58,400 nt of DNA. Source: Paludibacterium sp. Lineage in GTDB: Bacteria; Pseudomonadota; Gammaproteobacteria; Burkholderiales; Chromobacteriaceae. The notes under the pieces are model-generated. The model did not search any database. It saw nothing but the letters and a program-made list of their open reading frames with translations, and was not told the origin of the DNA. The stretch spans positions 1-58,400 of the forward strand of contig NZ_JAFAND010000038.1 of assembly GCF_019232825.1 (NCBI RefSeq), in the 5' to 3' direction. The first letter of the stretch is position 1, and each line of letters starts with the position of its first letter. The position numbers were made by a program, and so were the translations under genes. Below are positions 51,864 to 58,400 of the stretch, in pieces.

Positions 51864-53231
51864 ATGTCCGAGCAATTTGTCGCCAGCCAGCTTCGACAAC
51901 AGATCAGCCGCCGCCTGCGGTACTTTGTCTTGTCGGCGGCATCCTGGCGGCGACAATCGCCTATTTGGCTTGCCGCCGTGCTCATTGGCTGCTCGGCCTA
52001 TGTGTTCGGCACCGGCAGCCGCTGGTCGCATACGCTGTTCGAGGCCGCGTACGCCAACTCGCCCTACTGGGCACTGTTGATCACGCCGTGCGGCCTGGGC
52101 TTGTCGGTTTTTCTGCTCAACCGCTACTTCGCCGGCTTGCTCGGCGGCGGCATTCCGCAAGCCATCGCTTCGCTGCACCCCGGCACGCTGGTGCTGCGAG
52201 AACGCGTGCTGACGCTCAAGGCTGCCTTTGGCCAGGTGCTCCTGACACTGATCGGCATTTCCTCCGGCGCCACCTTCGGCTACGAAGGGCCGATCGTCCA
52301 GGTTGGCGCCGCCATCAAATACAGCCTCAACCGCAGCGCCGCCATCAAAAACGAAGGCACGTCGCGCAGCCTGATCCTGGCCGGGGCCGCGGCGAGCGTG
52401 GCCGCCGCGTTTAACGCGCCGCTGGCCGGCATCGTCTTCGCCATTGAGGAGATGGGCCATGCGTTCGACCAGCGCGCCACCTCGACGATCCTGCTGTCGG
52501 TGATCATCGCCGGTTTGACGGCGTTGAGCCTGCAAGGCAACTACAACTATTTCGGCATCACCTCGGTCACGCTGGACCTGCGCCAGGGCTGGATCGCGCT
52601 GCCGGTATGCGGCATTGCCGGCGGTCTGATCGGCGGCTTCACCGCCAAGATCATGCTCAAGCTCGCGGCGAGCCTGCCCACTCCGCTGCAACGCCTACGC
52701 CAGAAAAACCCCGTGCTGTTCGCCGCCGCCTGCGGCCTGCTCATTGCCGTCATCGGCATTTTGGCTGGCGGCATTACCTTCGGCACGGGCTACTGGCGCG
52801 CGCGCGAAATCATTCTGCAAGGCGGCGATGGCTTGGAGGGATACGGCGCGCTCAAATGGCTGACCTTCCTGATCAGCTTCGTCAGCGGCGCGCCAGGCGG
52901 CACGCTTGCGCCGGCGCTGGCGGTTGGCGCCGGCATCGGCCTCAACTTGGCGTCACTCATGCCCGACCTGCCGCAAACCGCGGTCATCCTGCTTTGCATG
53001 GTGGCTTTCTTTTCCGGCATGACCCGCGCGCCGATGACCGGCTTTGTCATCGTCATGGAAATCAGCGACTCCTCCAGCATGATCATTCCGCTGATGGCCT
53101 CGGCGCTGATTGCCGCCAACTTGTCGCGCCTCATTTCACGCAAGGCGTTTTATGGTGAAATGGGCTACATGCTGTTAAGAAAATTCAGACGTGAAATGGC
53201 AGAAATTGACCGACCACAGTCCGCCACGTAA
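51864..53231 (+). CDS. ClC-family chloride transporter
   Basis: The 455-residue membrane protein is of the ClC family. Selectivity-filter segments are GGGIPQAIAS (GSGIP-like), ATFGYEGPIVQ (GxEGP with the gating Glu), FNAPLAGIVFAIEEM (which includes the internal proton Glu of exchangers), and GAPGGTLAPALAVG (GxFxP region, here GGTLAP). Both Glu residues are present, so a chloride/proton antiporter is more likely than a channel. The family motif GKEGP is GYEGP here. The start has AGAGGGA nearby. Confidence 0.9.
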   Translation: MSEQFVASQLRQQISRRLRYFVLSAASWRRQSPIWLAAVLIGCSAYVFGTGSRWSHTLFEAAYANSPYWALLITPCGLGLSVFLLNRYFAGLLGGGIPQAIASLHPGTLVLRERVLTLKAAFGQVLLTLIGISSGATFGYEGPIVQVGAAIKYSLNRSAAIKNEGTSRSLILAGAAASVAAAFNAPLAGIVFAIEEMGHAFDQRATSTILLSVIIAGLTALSLQGNYNYFGITSVTLDLRQGWIALPVCGIAGGLIGGFTAKIMLKLAASLPTPLQRLRQKNPVLFAAACGLLIAVIGILAGGITFGTGYWRAREIILQGGDGLEGYGALKWLTFLISFVSGAPGGTLAPALAVGAGIGLNLASLMPDLPQTAVILLCMVAFFSGMTRAPMTGFVIVMEISDSSSMIIPLMASALIAANLSRLISRKAFYGEMGYMLLRKFRREMAEIDRPQSAT

Positions 53232-53316
53232 AATAACCCGATCAGAACAGTCGGGTATTCGGGGCCCTTTAGGGGCCCTTTAGGATCCCCAGCCTCACCC
53301 CTATCAGGAGCGCCGC

Positions 53317-53634
53317 ATGGACACCCAGCAACTCATTCAACAAACCGTCACCGACAACCCGGTCGTCCTCTACATGAAGGGCTCGGCCCAGTTTCCGCAG
53401 TGCGGCTTCTCCTCGCGCGCCGTGCAACTGCTCAAAGCCTGCGGCGTCAACAAATTCGTTACCGTCGACGTGCTGGCCGACCCACTGGTTCGCCAGGGCA
53501 TCAAGGAATACTCCAATTGGCCGACCATTCCCCAACTCTACGTCAAAGGGGAGTTCGTCGGCGGCTCGGACATCATGGCCGAAATGTTTGACAACGGCGA
53601 GCTACAAACCCTGCTGAAGGAATTCGCCGCCTAA
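53317..53634 (+). CDS. grxD: Monothiol glutaredoxin GrxD
   Basis: The 105-residue monothiol glutaredoxin has the active site [12 protein letters not shown] (CGFS) and the glutathione/iron-sulfur-binding elements [30 protein letters not shown]. GrxD carries [2Fe-2S] clusters to acceptor proteins. CAGGAG precedes ATG 53317. A short direct repeat, GGGGCCCTTTA twice at 53261-53282, lies in the gap upstream. Confidence 0.96.
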   Translation: MDTQQLIQQTVTDNPVVLYMKGSAQFPQCGFSSRAVQLLKACGVNKFVTVDVLADPLVRQGIKEYSNWPTIPQLYVKGEFVGGSDIMAEMFDNGELQTLLKEFAA

Positions 53635-53755
53635 ACCCGTGGCGCGGGCATGGCATTGAGCACCGCGTCGTGGTAAGATAGCGTCCCATACCTGCGTCAG
53701 TGTCAGTCAGTGGTTGCCGCCGATTTCTCGGTGCGCCCCGACACCCGCTATCCAT

Positions 53756-53828
53756 CGGCAGCGAAAGCTGCCGTTGATGTATGAAAAGCTGTTTTTCACC
53801 GGCCGCCGCCGAGGAAAAACAGCTTTTT
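53756..53828 (+). promoter_or_regulatory. upp leader: tetraloop hairpin and attenuator-like terminator
   Basis: CGGCAGC-GAAA-GCTGCCG (53756-53773) is a 7-bp hairpin with a GNRA loop. It is followed by AAAAGCTGTTTTTC (53784-53797) pairing with GAAAAACAGCTTTT (53814-53827), which ends in T residues, 21 bases before the upp ATG. An ORF in frame with upp, from ATG 53777, runs through the terminator. A U-rich tract and an ORF across a terminator recall pyrBI attenuation. Confidence 0.6.
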
Positions 53829-53848
53829 CTCAAGGTCTGGGACAAAGC

Positions 53849-54481
53849 ATGAACATCACCGTCGTCAATCACCCGCTGATCCAGCATAAACTCGGCCTGT
53901 TGCGCGAGGGCGAGATCAGCACCATGAAATTCCGCCAACTGACGCAAGAGCTGGCCCGCCTGCTGGCCTATGAGGCCACGCGCGACTTCGAACTGGAAAC
54001 CGTCACCATCGAAGGCTGGTGCGGCCCGATCGACGTGCAGCAAATCAAGGGCAAGAAAGTGACCGTCGTGCCTATTTTGCGCGCGGGCATCGGCATGCTC
54101 GATGGCGTGCTCGACTTGGTCCCATCGGCCAAGATCAGCGTGGTCGGCCTGTATCGCAACGAAGAAACCCTGGAACCGGTCCCCTACTTCGACAAGTTCG
54201 TCGACAATCTGAATGAGCGCATCGCGCTGATCATCGACCCGATGCTGGCCACCGGCGGCTCGATGGTCGCCACCATCGATTTGCTCAAGCGCAAAGGCTG
54301 CCGGCAAATCAAGTCGGTCGTCATGGTCGCGGCGCCCGAGGGCGTTCGCGTCGTCAACGAAGCCCATCCGGACGTCCAGATCTACGCCGCGTCGCTCGAC
54401 AGCCACCTCAATGAGGTCGGCTACATCATCCCCGGCCTCGGGGATGCCGGCGACAAGATCTTCGGCACCAAACACGCATGA
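53849..54481 (+). CDS. upp: Uracil phosphoribosyltransferase Upp
   Basis: The 210-residue enzyme makes UMP from uracil and PRPP. It carries [55 protein letters not shown], and the PRPP loop [13 protein letters not shown], with [16 protein letters not shown] at the C-terminus. I chose ATG 53849 because Upp begins there. Upstream in-frame reading back to 53714 crosses the terminator. uraA follows 67 bases downstream, after another terminator. Confidence 0.97.
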   Translation: MNITVVNHPLIQHKLGLLREGEISTMKFRQLTQELARLLAYEATRDFELETVTIEGWCGPIDVQQIKGKKVTVVPILRAGIGMLDGVLDLVPSAKISVVGLYRNEETLEPVPYFDKFVDNLNERIALIIDPMLATGGSMVATIDLLKRKGCRQIKSVVMVAAPEGVRVVNEAHPDVQIYAASLDSHLNEVGYIIPGLGDAGDKIFGTKHA

Positions 54482-54501
54482 CGCGATCCGTCTCAGACAA
54501 C

Positions 54502-54526
54502 GCCGCTTTCCAAAGCGGCTTTTTTT
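54502..54526 (+). terminator. Terminator between upp and uraA
   Basis: GCCGCTTT, a CC turn and AAAGCGGC form an 8-bp stem followed by seven T residues, placed 22 bases before the uraA ATG. Either it ends upp or it regulates uraA readthrough. Confidence 0.85.
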
Positions 54527-54548
54527 CAAGCTTCGGAAGGACAATGCT

Positions 54549-55793
54549 ATGTTTCAACGACTGAAACAGCCTATCGCCGGCGCCCAGATTCTGTTCGTCG
54601 CCTTCGGCGCGCTGGTGCTGGTGCCGCTGTTGACCGGCCTGAATCCAGCCATGGCGCTATTGGGCGGCGGCGTCGGCACGCTGATGTTCCAGCTATGCAC
54701 GCGCCGGCAGGTGCCGATCTTTCTTGGCTCCTCGTTCGCCTTCATCGGCCCGATCATCTATTCGACCCAGACGTGGGGCCTGTCTTCGACGATGTTCGGT
54801 CTGTTCTGCGCCGGCTTCATGTACTTCGCGTTTTCGGCGCTGATCCGCTGGCGCGGCATGGCGATGGTCAACCGCCTGCTGCCGCCGGTGGTGATCGGTC
54901 CGGTCATCATGATCATCGGTCTGTCGGTGGCGCAAGCTGCCTCCAACATGGCCATGGGCCGTGCGGGCGGCGCCCAGCTAGTCGATTATCATAGCGCGCT
55001 GTTCCTGGCCTTCGTGTCGCTCGCCACCACCATCGTGGTGTCGATGTTCGCCCGCGGCATGTTCCGCCTGGTGCCGATCCTGGCTGGCGTCACCGTCGGC
55101 TATCTGTGCGCCACAGTCATGGGATTGGTCGATTTGGGCAAGATCGCGGCCGCGCCATGGTTCGCCGTGCCGCACTTCACCTCGCCGCAAGTCAACTGGG
55201 CGGCGGCGCTGTTCATGCTGCCCGTGGCCATCGCGCCGGCCATCGAACACATCGGCGGCGTCATGGCCATTGGCGGCGTGACCGGCAACGACTACACCAA
55301 GTCGCCGGGGTTGCATCGCACGCTCATGGGCGACGGCTTGGGCGTCTGTATCGCCGGCCTCATCGGCGGCCCGCCGGTCACCACCTACGCCGAGGTCACC
55401 GGCGCGGTCATGATCACGCGCAACTTCAATCCCGTCACCATGACCTGGGCCGCGGTGTTCGCCATCGCCATGGCGTTCTTCGGCAAGTTCAATGCCTTGC
55501 TGCAGTCGATTCCGATGCCGGTGATGGGCGGCATCATGGTGCTTCTGTTCGGCACCATCGCCTCCATCGGCTTGAAGACCCTGATCGAGGCCAAGGTGGA
55601 TCTGATGGAGCCGCGCAACCTGGTGATCATCTCGGTGGTGCTAACGGTCGGCATTGGCGGCCTAGAGCTCAAGATCGGCAACCTCGGCCTGGCCGGCGTT
55701 GGCCTGTGCTCGTTATTGGCGCTGATCCTGAATCTGGTGCTGCCAACGCGCGCCAAGAGCCATGAAGGGATTTTGGAGGCCCAGGACATCTAA
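54549..55793 (+). CDS. uraA: Uracil-xanthine permease UraA
   Basis: The 414-residue NCS2-family membrane transporter has fourteen predicted helices. The uracil-binding Glu lies in AIAPAIEHIGGVMAI and the second Glu in PVTTYAEVTGAVMI, as in E. coli UraA. It imports uracil with protons, feeding Upp. ATG 54549 has GGAAGGA upstream. A dyad, CCCCGGC with GCCGGGG (55799-55826), follows the stop without a T-run. Confidence 0.95.
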   Translation: MFQRLKQPIAGAQILFVAFGALVLVPLLTGLNPAMALLGGGVGTLMFQLCTRRQVPIFLGSSFAFIGPIIYSTQTWGLSSTMFGLFCAGFMYFAFSALIRWRGMAMVNRLLPPVVIGPVIMIIGLSVAQAASNMAMGRAGGAQLVDYHSALFLAFVSLATTIVVSMFARGMFRLVPILAGVTVGYLCATVMGLVDLGKIAAAPWFAVPHFTSPQVNWAAALFMLPVAIAPAIEHIGGVMAIGGVTGNDYTKSPGLHRTLMGDGLGVCIAGLIGGPPVTTYAEVTGAVMITRNFNPVTMTWAAVFAIAMAFFGKFNALLQSIPMPVMGGIMVLLFGTIASIGLKTLIEAKVDLMEPRNLVIISVVLTVGIGGLELKIGNLGLAGVGLCSLLALILNLVLPTRAKSHEGILEAQDI

Positions 55794-55864
55794 CCATCCC
55801 CCGGCTCGTCGCATGACGGGCCGGGGTGCGCTATGATGTTTGCATCACACTGCGGGAGTCCGTC

Positions 55865-56416
55865 ATGTTGATCGAACAAAAACAGGCCGTACTGCTAGTC
55901 ATCGATGTCCAGGAAAAGCTGCTGCCCGCCATTCATGAGGCAGACAGGCTGCACCGCCGGCTCGCCTGGCTGCTCGGCGCAAGCCGCGACCTCGGCCTGC
56001 CCGTGGTCTTTAGCGAACAATATCCGCGCGGCCTGGGCCATACGATGGCGAGTTTGCGATCGCTGGCGCCCGATGCGCCTGTGGTGGAGAAAGTGCATTT
56101 CTCCTGCGTGGCCGCCGGCTGTCTACCCAAGTCCGCCATGACGCGCCAGCAGTTCGTGTTGTGCGGCATGGAGAGCCACGTCTGCGTACTGCAAACCGCG
56201 CTCGATTTGCTGTCGCTCGGCAAAGCCGTGTTCGTGGTTGCCGACGCCATCGGCAGCCGCCACGCGCTCGACCATCAACTGGCGCTTGAGCGCCTGCGCA
56301 CCGCCGGCGCGCACATCGTCACACGCGAGATGGTGTTGTTCGAGCTGTTGCGCCAGGCAGGCACAGAACGCTTCAAGGCGGCGAGCAAGGCGTGGCTGCA
56401 AGGCGATCAACCTTAA
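55865..56416 (+). CDS. Isochorismatase-family cysteine hydrolase
   Basis: The 183-residue cysteine hydrolase has LVIDVQEKLLPAI (catalytic Asp), VVEKVHFSC (Lys), and CGMESHVCVLQTALDLL (nucleophile Cys). Family members include nicotinamidase, YcaC-like and YecD-like enzymes; the substrate here is unknown. ATG 55865 has GGGAG nine bases upstream. It is convergent with the ribosomal operon. Confidence 0.9.
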   Translation: MLIEQKQAVLLVIDVQEKLLPAIHEADRLHRRLAWLLGASRDLGLPVVFSEQYPRGLGHTMASLRSLAPDAPVVEKVHFSCVAAGCLPKSAMTRQQFVLCGMESHVCVLQTALDLLSLGKAVFVVADAIGSRHALDHQLALERLRTAGAHIVTREMVLFELLRQAGTERFKAASKAWLQGDQP

Positions 56417-56436
56417 GCCCCACGTGCTCAACATAA

Positions 56437-56462
56437 AAAAGGCTGCCCGAGGGCAGCCTTTT
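56437..56462. terminator. Bidirectional terminator
   Basis: AAAAGGCTGCCC and GGGCAGCCTTTT pair across a two-base GA turn; A-runs and T-runs serve both the isochorismatase-like gene and the convergent rplI operon. Confidence 0.9.
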
Positions 56463-56483
56463 CGTGATACGACCGGTGGGTGA

Positions 56484-56933
56484 TTAGGCCAGAGCGGCAA
56501 CCACAACCTTGATCGGCGACACCACGTCGTGGTGCAGCGCGATTTCCAGTTCGTATTCGCCGATGGCCTTCAACGGGCCGTTCGGCAGACGGACTTCGTG
56601 ACGCTTGATTTCCACGCCAAAAGCGGTAACCGCTTCGGCGATGTCGACGTTGGTCACCGAGCCGAACAGACGGCCGTCAACGCCGGCCTTTTGTTCGATG
56701 GTGATCACGGCGCCATCCAGCTTCTCGCTGCGGACTTTGGCGTCGGCCAGGATCTGAGCCTGCTTGGCTTCGAGCTCGGCGCGGCGGGCTTCGAATTCCT
56801 TCAGGTTGGCGTCGGTGGCGCGCTTGGCCTTGCCTTGCGGGATCAGGAAGTTACGGCCGTAACCATCCTTGACCTTGACCACATCGCCCAGTTGACCCAG
56901 GTTGGCTACTTTTTCGAGCAGAATGACTTGCAT
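56484..56933 (-). CDS. rplI: 50S ribosomal protein L9
   Basis: The 149-residue protein has [20 protein letters not shown] and the N-terminal 23S rRNA-binding domain with [13 protein letters not shown], a long linker helix and a C-terminal domain. L9 is the last gene of the rpsF-priB-rpsR-rplI operon here. AAGGAA precedes the ATG. Confidence 0.98.
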   Translation of the reverse strand: MQVILLEKVANLGQLGDVVKVKDGYGRNFLIPQGKAKRATDANLKEFEARRAELEAKQAQILADAKVRSEKLDGAVITIEQKAGVDGRLFGSVTNVDIAEAVTAFGVEIKRHEVRLPNGPLKAIGEYELEIALHHDVVSPIKVVVAALA

Positions 56934-56954
56934 CTTGTATGTTCCTTTCCCGGA

Positions 56955-57182
56955 TTAGTGCTGGTCGGTGTACGGCAGGAACGCCAGGAAGCGAGCACGC
57001 TTGATCGCGGTGGTCAGCTGACGCTGATAGCGAGCCTTGGTACCGGTAATGCGAGCCGGGATGATCTTGCCGTTTTCGGCGATGAAATCCTTCAGCAGTT
57101 CAACCGACTTGTAGTCGATTTCCTTGATGCCTTCCGCCGTGAAGCGGCAGAACTTTTTGCGCTTAAAGAGTTGACGAGCCAT
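56955..57182 (-). CDS. rpsR: 30S ribosomal protein S18
   Basis: The 75-residue protein starts [18 protein letters not shown] and has the conserved [19 protein letters not shown] and [14 protein letters not shown]18 binds S6 and 16S rRNA on the platform. It starts four bases after the priB stop. Confidence 0.98.
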   Translation of the reverse strand: MARQLFKRKKFCRFTAEGIKEIDYKSVELLKDFIAENGKIIPARITGTKARYQRQLTTAIKRARFLAFLPYTDQH

Positions 57183-57186
57183 TTGT

Positions 57187-57486
57187 CTAACCTTTTACAA
57201 ATTCAACGTATTCGATATGCAGTACCAACCGCGGGTTTTTCAGGCTGCGCTGGCAGAGAAAGCCGGTGAGATTCACCGTCCGGCCGGCAAGCGTTCCCGC
57301 CCACGCCGGCGCTTTATCGCCGATTAATACCGCCTGAATCTCGCAAGCGACGTCGCGTTCGAAACCCGCCTCATTCTGTTTGGAATGATGCCTGAGCCAC
57401 ATTTCCAACACCGGCAGGCCGGCAGGGGTGTACCTCAGGGCTTCTTCGCGTTCGACCGTCGCGGTCAATACCAGATGATTCTGCAA
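57187..57486 (-). CDS. priB: Primosomal replication protein N, PriB
   Basis: The 99-residue single-stranded-DNA-binding protein has an OB fold ([50 protein letters not shown]). PriB assists PriA in replication restart. The start is TTG 57486; no ATG lies in frame nearby. The ribosome site GAGGCGG overlaps the rpsF stop (TGA in TGAGGCGG), which couples priB translation to S6. Confidence 0.95.
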   Translation of the reverse strand: MQNHLVLTATVEREEALRYTPAGLPVLEMWLRHHSKQNEAGFERDVACEIQAVLIGDKAPAWAGTLAGRTVNLTGFLCQRSLKNPRLVLHIEYVEFVKG

Positions 57487-57496
57487 AGCATCCGCC

Positions 57497-57874
57497 TCAG
57501 GCAGCGGCTTCAGCCTCTTCTACCGGTTGCTGACCGTCGAGCAGGTTCTTGGCCTTCTCGTCTTTCATCATCGGGGAAGCGTCAGTCACAGCGTGAGCCA
57601 TCTTGATGGTCAGATGACGCAGAACCGCGTCGTTGAATTTGAATGCGTGTTCAAGTTCAGCGAGGGTCTCGGTGCCGCACTCGATGTTCATCAGAACATA
57701 GTGGGCCTTATGCAGCTTCTGGATCGGGTAAGCCAGTTGACGGCGGCCCCAGTCTTCCAGGCGGTGGATGATGCCACCAGCGCTGACAACCATGCCCTTG
57801 TAGCGTTCGATCATCGCCGGAACTTGTTCGCTCTGGTCCGGATGGACGATGAACACAATCTCGTAATGACGCAT
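57497..57874 (-). CDS. rpsF: 30S ribosomal protein S6
   Basis: The 125-residue protein has [20 protein letters not shown] and [20 protein letters not shown], both S6 signatures, and an acidic C-terminal tail ([13 protein letters not shown]). ATG 57874 has AAGGAG five bases upstream, so I prefer it to GTG 57880. It is the first gene of the operon, with a good promoter at 57944-57972. Confidence 0.98.
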   Translation of the reverse strand: MRHYEIVFIVHPDQSEQVPAMIERYKGMVVSAGGIIHRLEDWGRRQLAYPIQKLHKAHYVLMNIECGTETLAELEHAFKFNDAVLRHLTIKMAHAVTDASPMMKDEKAKNLLDGQQPVEEAEAAA

Positions 57875-57943
57875 GTGCACTCCTTATGGATTGAAGCCCT
57901 CCCACCATGCGTTGTGCGGGAAAGCAAGGGTTGAAACCGGACG

Positions 57944-57972
57944 ATTTTACGCGAATGACGCCAGGAGGGCAA
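57944..57972 (-). promoter_or_regulatory. Sigma-70 promoter of the rpsF operon
   Basis: On the minus strand TTGCCC (57972-57967), a 17-base spacer and TAAAAT (57949-57944) form a near-consensus promoter, with the expected start near 57937, about 60 bases before the rpsF ATG. Confidence 0.75.
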
Positions 57973-58030
57973 GACAATACCGGCAGGGACGTCGGAAAAT
58001 GGCTGTTACGGGCGGGGGTCGGGGCCGGCA

Positions 58031-58283
58031 TTTTCTCCCGCCGTTTAAGGTTTTGCTTCTACTCCCGCTTTTAAGCCTGTGCGAGCATCCACTGCGGGAG
58101 TAACGGCAACACCTTGAAAGCGGGAGTGGGGGCGAGCTTTTACTCCCGCCTTTAAGGTTTTGCTTCTACTCCCGCCGTTAAGCCGGAGCGAGCTGCCACT
58201 GCGGGAGTAACGGCAACATCTTGAAAGCGGGAGTGGGAGCGAGCTTTTACTCCCGCCGTTAAGGTTTTGCTTCTACTCCCGCC
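58031..58283. repeat. 107-bp tandem repeat, about 2.4 copies
   Basis: Units start at 58031, 58138 and 58245 (the last partial), each opening TTTT(A/C)TCCCGCC. Each full unit carries direct and inverted copies of ACTCCCGC and GCGGGAGT in a constant order, separated by TTAAGGTTTTGCTTCTA and AACGGCAACA. No reading frame is supported. The array lies upstream of the rpsF promoter. The rest of the region to 58400, including 58284-58400, contains no gene that I can recognise. Confidence 0.85.
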
Positions 58284-58400
58284 TTGCATTTTAACTTTCA
58301 GAATTTACGGACAAGCTGCCCAATTGCCGTTTTCCGTTGAGCAAACTAATCTGGTGGGGCTTTGGGCGGAACATTGCCAAAGGCGCGGGCCCGGGGTGTT

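Noticed and set aside
53261-53282. GGGGCCCTTTA direct repeat before grxD as a regulatory array
   Set aside because: Only two short copies are present; chance duplication is sufficient.
53714-53848. N-terminal extension of Upp
   Set aside because: It would translate through a terminator hairpin, and known Upp proteins begin at the residue encoded at 53849.
58031-58283. CRISPR array
   Set aside because: The 107-bp units are contiguous and lack short repeats with unique spacers.

Overview
The window is GC-rich, gene-dense chromosomal DNA from a betaproteobacterium. I infer the Neisseriales/Chromobacteriaceae side (Chromobacterium, Aquitalea or Paludibacterium type) from the rpsF-priB-rpsR-rplI operon, the hda / HAD-IB / purM-purN neighbourhood, lateral-type flgA-flgM-flgN, CydP-CydABX and a citrulline hydrolase of the CtlX type. 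No tRNA, rRNA, CRISPR array, transposase or prophage was seen. Most of the window is core genome; the unusual material is mainly in leaders and intergenic DNA.

Layout. 1-9702: signalling block (a response regulator cut by the window edge, a five-PAS hybrid histidine kinase, an Aer-like chemoreceptor, a PAS-GGDEF-EAL protein). 9692-12381: PAP2 phosphatase, DapA-family lyase and a nitrilase-family amidase. 12393-14798: a GntR/UTRA regulator divergent from an alkaline-phosphatase-superfamily enzyme and a HAD-IB phosphatase, with two copies of an operator-like site between them. 14800-17310: EamA transporter, AraC regulator, coiled-coil protein. 17469-20465: cytochrome bd oxidase (cydP-cydA-cydB-cydX). 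20505-23365: cysS with a possible Cys-codon leader, a ClpP-like protease and a membrane protein. 23463-25912: two related proteins of unknown function behind a good sigma-28-type promoter. 25943-30944: CDF metal exporter, an AT-rich gap, an Arg-rich leader ORF, potE, ctlX and an Lrp-type regulator. 31008-38995: exonuclease, small proteins, M13 peptidase, SrkA kinase, methyltransferase, RhlE-type helicase, CobD/CbiB-like protein. 39062-41093: flgN, flgM, flgA, sixA. 41147-43691: lrgAB and ubiCA. 43756-47547: small secreted peptide, Nudix-ThiE fusion, DUF815 ATPase, HAD-IB phosphatase, hda. 47731-51813: purM, purN, DUF3108 protein, RsmB-like methyltransferase. 51864-56416: ClC transporter, grxD, upp, uraA, isochorismatase-like hydrolase. 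56484-57874: ribosomal operon, preceded by a 107-bp tandem repeat that runs toward the window end.

How the genes work together. Several genes sit behind structures that look like transcription attenuators: cysS (short ORF with adjacent Cys codons, then a terminator), potE (Arg-rich ORF with a strong ribosome site), upp (a terminator crossed by an ORF in frame with upp), uraA and purN (terminators just upstream). CtlX (citrulline to ornithine), PotE (ornithine/putrescine exchange) and the Lrp regulator form a plausible arginine/ornithine module. The GntR/UTRA cluster looks like a small organophosphate or amide salvage unit. Flagellar export and sigma-28 control genes are present, and the sigma-28-type site upstream of the 23519 and 24830 genes suggests that these unknown proteins belong to the motility regulon.

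Start codons were chosen by hand from ribosome sites, overlaps and family start positions. All homology calls come from recognition of motifs and not from a search.
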